From NCBI GenBank assembly GCA_045638465.1, contig JAZUBK010000030.1:1-8946 (forward strand): a DNA stretch of 8,946 nt, written 5' to 3'. The DNA comes from CAKVLS01 sp045638465. Lineage in GTDB: Bacteria > Bacillota > Clostridia > Christensenellales > UBA1242. This document shows, piece after piece, positions 6,250 through 8,946 of this stretch (positions are counted from its first letter, which is position 1; each line of letters begins with the position of its first letter). The position numbers and the translations under genes were made by a program. The notes under the pieces are model-generated. The model had not been told where the DNA came from and made no database searches. It saw only the letters and a list, made by a program, of their open reading frames with translations.

Positions 6250-6258
6250 TGGAGGAAA
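6250..6258 (+). promoter_or_regulatory. Ribosome binding site that fixes the ppdK start
   Basis: TGGAGGAAA at 6250-6258 gives a perfect GGAGG 11 bases before ATG 6267. An in-frame ATG at 6249 overlaps this site and would add six residues that lie outside the usual PPDK N-terminus. ATG 6267, which gives MAKKYVYLF, is therefore chosen. Confidence 0.85.
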
Positions 6259-6266
6259 AATTATTT

Positions 6267-8912
6267 ATGGCAAAAAAATATGTTTACTTGTTTAGCGAAG
6301 GCGATGCAAGTATGAGAGAATTGCTAGGTGGTAAAGGTGCTAACCTTGCTGAAATGACTAAACTTGGTCTACCAGTTCCACAAGGTTTTACAATTTCTAC
6401 TGAAGCATGTACACAATATTATGAAGACGGAAAGCAAATCAACCCAGCTATCCAAGCAGAAATTTTGGAAAACATCGAAAAGATGGAAAAAGTTACTGGC
6501 AAAAAGTTCGGTGACAAAGAAAACCCACTTCTTGTTTCTGTTCGTTCTGGTGCTAGAGCATCTATGCCTGGTATGATGGATACTATCCTAAACCTAGGTC
6601 TTAACGAAGAAGTAGTAGAAGTACTTTCTGCAAAATCAGGTAATCCAAGATGGGCTTGGGACTGCTACAGAAGATTTATTCAAATGTTCTCTGACGTAGT
6701 TATGGAAGTTGGTAAAAAATATTTTGAAAAACTTATCGACGAAATGAAAGAAAGAAAAGGCATCGAATATGACGTTGACCTTACTGCAGAAGATTTGAAA
6801 GAACTTGCAAATCAATTCAAAGCAGAGTACAAAAAACAACTTGGTTCAGATTTCCCTTCTGATCCAAAAGTTCAATTGTTTGAAGCTGTAAAAGCTGTAT
6901 TCCGTTCTTGGGATAACCCTAGAGCAAATATCTATCGTATGGACCACGACATTCCATACAGCTGGGGTACTGCTGTTAACGTTCAAATGATGGCATTTGG
7001 TAATATGGGCGAAACATCTGGTACTGGTGTTGCATTTACTCGTAACCCAGCTACTGGTGAAAAAGGCCTAATGGGTGAGTTCCTTATGAACGCACAAGGC
7101 GAAGACGTTGTTGCTGGTGTTAGAACACCAATGCCTATCGCAAAAATGTCTGAAGTTATGCCAGAAGTTTATGAACAATTCCTAAACATCTGCAACACTC
7201 TTGAAAATCACTATCGTGATATGCAAGATATGGAGTTTACTATCGAAGATAAGAAACTTTATATGCTACAAACTAGAAATGGTAAGAGAACAGCTGCTGC
7301 TGCTATCAGAATCGCTTGTGACCTTATCGATGAAGGTATGATTACAGAACAAGAAGCTGTAATGCAAATCGACGCAAAAACACTTGATATGCTTTTGCAC
7401 CCAACATTTGATGCTGCTGCTCTAAAAGCTGCTGACAAAAACAATGTTATCGGTACTGGTATTGCTGCATCTCCAGGTGCTGCTACAGGTACAGTTGTGT
7501 TTACTGCAGAAGACGCAGTTATTCATGGCAAAAACAAAGAAAGAGTAGTTCTAGTTAGACTAGAAACTAGCCCAGAAGATATCGAAGGTATGAAATATGC
7601 TCAAGGTATCCTAACAGTTCGTGGTGGTCAAACATCTCACGCTGCCGTTGTTGCTCGTGGTATGGGAACTTGCTGCGTATCTGGTTGTGGCGATATTAAA
7701 ATGGATGAAGAAAACAAATGCTTCACACTTGCTGGAAAAACTTTCAGAGAAGGTGATTACATTTCTCTTGATGGTTCTACAGGTAAAATCTATGATTGCG
7801 AAATCAAAACTGTTCCTGCAGATCCAAACAGCGGATATTTTGGCCGTATCATGAAACTTGCTGACAAGTTTAGAGCTCTAGGTGTTAGAACAAACGCTGA
7901 TAGCCCAGCTGACGCAAGAAGAGCCGTAGAACTTGGTGCAGAAGGTATCGGTCTATGCCGTACAGAGCATATGTTCTTCGAGCCAGATAGAATTGGCGCA
8001 TTCAGAGAAATGATTTGTTCTGACTCTGTAGAAGAAAGAACAGCAGCTCTTGACAAAATTGAACCAATGCAACAATCAGACTTCGAAGGTCTATTTGAAG
8101 CTCTACAAGGTAACCCAGTTACAATCAGATTCTTGGATCCACCTCTACATGAGTTTGTACCTACAGAAGAAGCTGATATCAAAGCTCTAGCTAATGCTAA
8201 AGGCAAAACTGTTGAACAAATTAAACAATACATTGTTGACCTTCATGAAACAAACCCAATGATGGGTCACCGTGGTTGCAGACTTACAGTTACATATCCT
8301 GAAATTGCAGCAATGCAAACAAGAGCTGTAATCAAAGCTGCTATCGCTGTTCAAAACAAACATGCTGATTGGAAAGTTGTTCCTGAAATTATGATCCCAC
8401 TTGTTGGCGAAATTAAAGAACTTGCTTTCGTTAAGAAAATAGTTGTTGAAACTGCAGACGAAGTAATCGCTGCTGCTGGAAGCGACCTAAAATATGAAGT
8501 TGGTACTATGATTGAGATTCCTAGAGCAGCTCTTACTGCTGACGAAATCGCTAAAGAAGCTGAATTCTTCTGCTTCGGTACTAACGACCTAACACAAATG
8601 ACATTTGGCTTTAGCCGTGACGACGCTGGTAAATTCCTAACAGCTTACTACAGATCTAAGATTTACGAATCAGACCCATTTGCAAGACTAGATACAAATG
8701 GTGTTGGTAAACTTATGGATATGTCAGTAAAACTAGGAAGAGCAACTCGTTCATCTCTTCACTGCGGTATCTGTGGTGAACATGGTGGCGACCCATCTTC
8801 TATCGAATTCTGCCATGCTATTGGTCTAAACTATGTTTCTTGCTCACCATTTAGAGTGCCTATCGCTCGTCTAGCTGCTGCTCAAGCAAACATCAAAAAC
8901 CCAAGAAAATAA
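6267..8912 (+). CDS. ppdK: Pyruvate, phosphate dikinase
   Basis: PPDK reversibly converts pyruvate, ATP and phosphate to PEP, AMP and PPi in the cytoplasm. In anaerobes it can run towards pyruvate in PPi-linked glycolysis. The 881 residues match the family length (about 874 in Clostridium symbiosum). The N-terminal ATP-grasp domain covers about 1-345, with LGGKGANLAEM at 20-30 and VRSGARASMPGMMDT further on. The swivelling phosphohistidine domain carries GGQTSHAAVVARG, with His458 as the phosphorylated residue and Thr456 two residues before it, the position modified by the PPDK regulatory protein in other species. The C-terminal PEP/pyruvate barrel shows GLCRTEHMF (562-570), FGTNDLTQMTFGFSRDD and CGICGEHGGDPSS (from 833), which includes the catalytic cysteine. 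The gene stands alone after the recO terminator. Its codons differ from era's: by my count about 32 ATC, 21 ATT and one ATA for Ile, suggesting high expression. Confidence 0.98.
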   Translation: MAKKYVYLFSEGDASMRELLGGKGANLAEMTKLGLPVPQGFTISTEACTQYYEDGKQINPAIQAEILENIEKMEKVTGKKFGDKENPLLVSVRSGARASMPGMMDTILNLGLNEEVVEVLSAKSGNPRWAWDCYRRFIQMFSDVVMEVGKKYFEKLIDEMKERKGIEYDVDLTAEDLKELANQFKAEYKKQLGSDFPSDPKVQLFEAVKAVFRSWDNPRANIYRMDHDIPYSWGTAVNVQMMAFGNMGETSGTGVAFTRNPATGEKGLMGEFLMNAQGEDVVAGVRTPMPIAKMSEVMPEVYEQFLNICNTLENHYRDMQDMEFTIEDKKLYMLQTRNGKRTAAAAIRIACDLIDEGMITEQEAVMQIDAKTLDMLLHPTFDAAALKAADKNNVIGTGIAASPGAATGTVVFTAEDAVIHGKNKERVVLVRLETSPEDIEGMKYAQGILTVRGGQTSHAAVVARGMGTCCVSGCGDIKMDEENKCFTLAGKTFREGDYISLDGSTGKIYDCEIKTVPADPNSGYFGRIMKLADKFRALGVRTNADSPADARRAVELGAEGIGLCRTEHMFFEPDRIGAFREMICSDSVEERTAALDKIEPMQQSDFEGLFEALQGNPVTIRFLDPPLHEFVPTEEADIKALANAKGKTVEQIKQYIVDLHETNPMMGHRGCRLTVTYPEIAAMQTRAVIKAAIAVQNKHADWKVVPEIMIPLVGEIKELAFVKKIVVETADEVIAAAGSDLKYEVGTMIEIPRAALTADEIAKEAEFFCFGTNDLTQMTFGFSRDDAGKFLTAYYRSKIYESDPFARLDTNGVGKLMDMSVKLGRATRSSLHCGICGEHGGDPSSIEFCHAIGLNYVSCSPFRVPIARLAAAQANIKNPRK

Positions 8913-8946
8913 TTTTAGTATAATTTAAGATAACCCTAGAAATAGG

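Noticed and set aside
6249..6266. Six-residue N-terminal extension of ppdK from ATG 6249
   Set aside because: This ATG overlaps the GGAGG site that serves ATG 6267, and PPDK proteins normally begin near the M-x-K-K-Y-V-Y-x-F sequence.
7790..8233. Long minus-strand open frame opposite ppdK
   Set aside because: It is a by-product of ppdK codon use, with no ribosome binding site or recognisable protein. The same holds for the minus-strand frames opposite floA, era and recO.
8919..8924. Exact TATAAT after ppdK
   Set aside because: The bases 17 upstream lie in the end of ppdK and read AAAACC, not a -35; too little sequence follows to support a promoter.

Overview
The window reads as a chromosomal housekeeping stretch from a low-GC, Gram-positive-type bacterium, most likely a Clostridia-like member of the Firmicutes. 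The evidence is strongly AT-rich DNA, purine-rich Shine-Dalgarno sites before nearly every gene, TGA used as a stop (yqfC, yqfD), and gene order that partly matches the Bacillus/Clostridium yqeZ-yqfA-yqfC-yqfD-...-ybeY-...-era-recO neighbourhood. All supported genes are on the + strand. I see no mobile element, CRISPR array, tRNA or rRNA. The species cannot be named from the sequence.

Region 1 (about 98-2407) is a membrane-microdomain operon. An extended -10 promoter is followed by a short NfeD protein, the flotillin-like scaffold FloA, and an unrecognised 205-residue protein with one membrane anchor, a long Lys/Glu/Pro linker and a C-terminal helix. A rho-independent terminator closes it. 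The third gene is the least explained part of the window and the best candidate for new biology, as a possible partner of FloA.

Region 2 (2454-6211) is a tightly packed set: yqfC, yqfD, ybeY, era, yqzL-like, recO. The first four are joined by stop-start or longer overlaps (TTGA, ATGA, then 17-23 nt), which suggests translational coupling. YqfC and YqfD belong to sporulation-associated families, YbeY and Era act in rRNA maturation and 30S assembly, and RecO acts in recombinational repair. Compared with the Bacillus order, phoH, yqfF, dgkA and cdd are missing between yqfD and era, and glyQS is missing after recO. A long AT-rich hairpin with a T-run ends the unit.

Region 3 (about 6203-8946) holds ppdK, a complete pyruvate, phosphate dikinase gene with its own probable promoter and a strong ribosome binding site. 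Its codon use (ATA nearly absent, ATC favoured) differs sharply from era and points to high expression, consistent with a main role in central carbon metabolism. The last 34 bases hold no gene or clear terminator.
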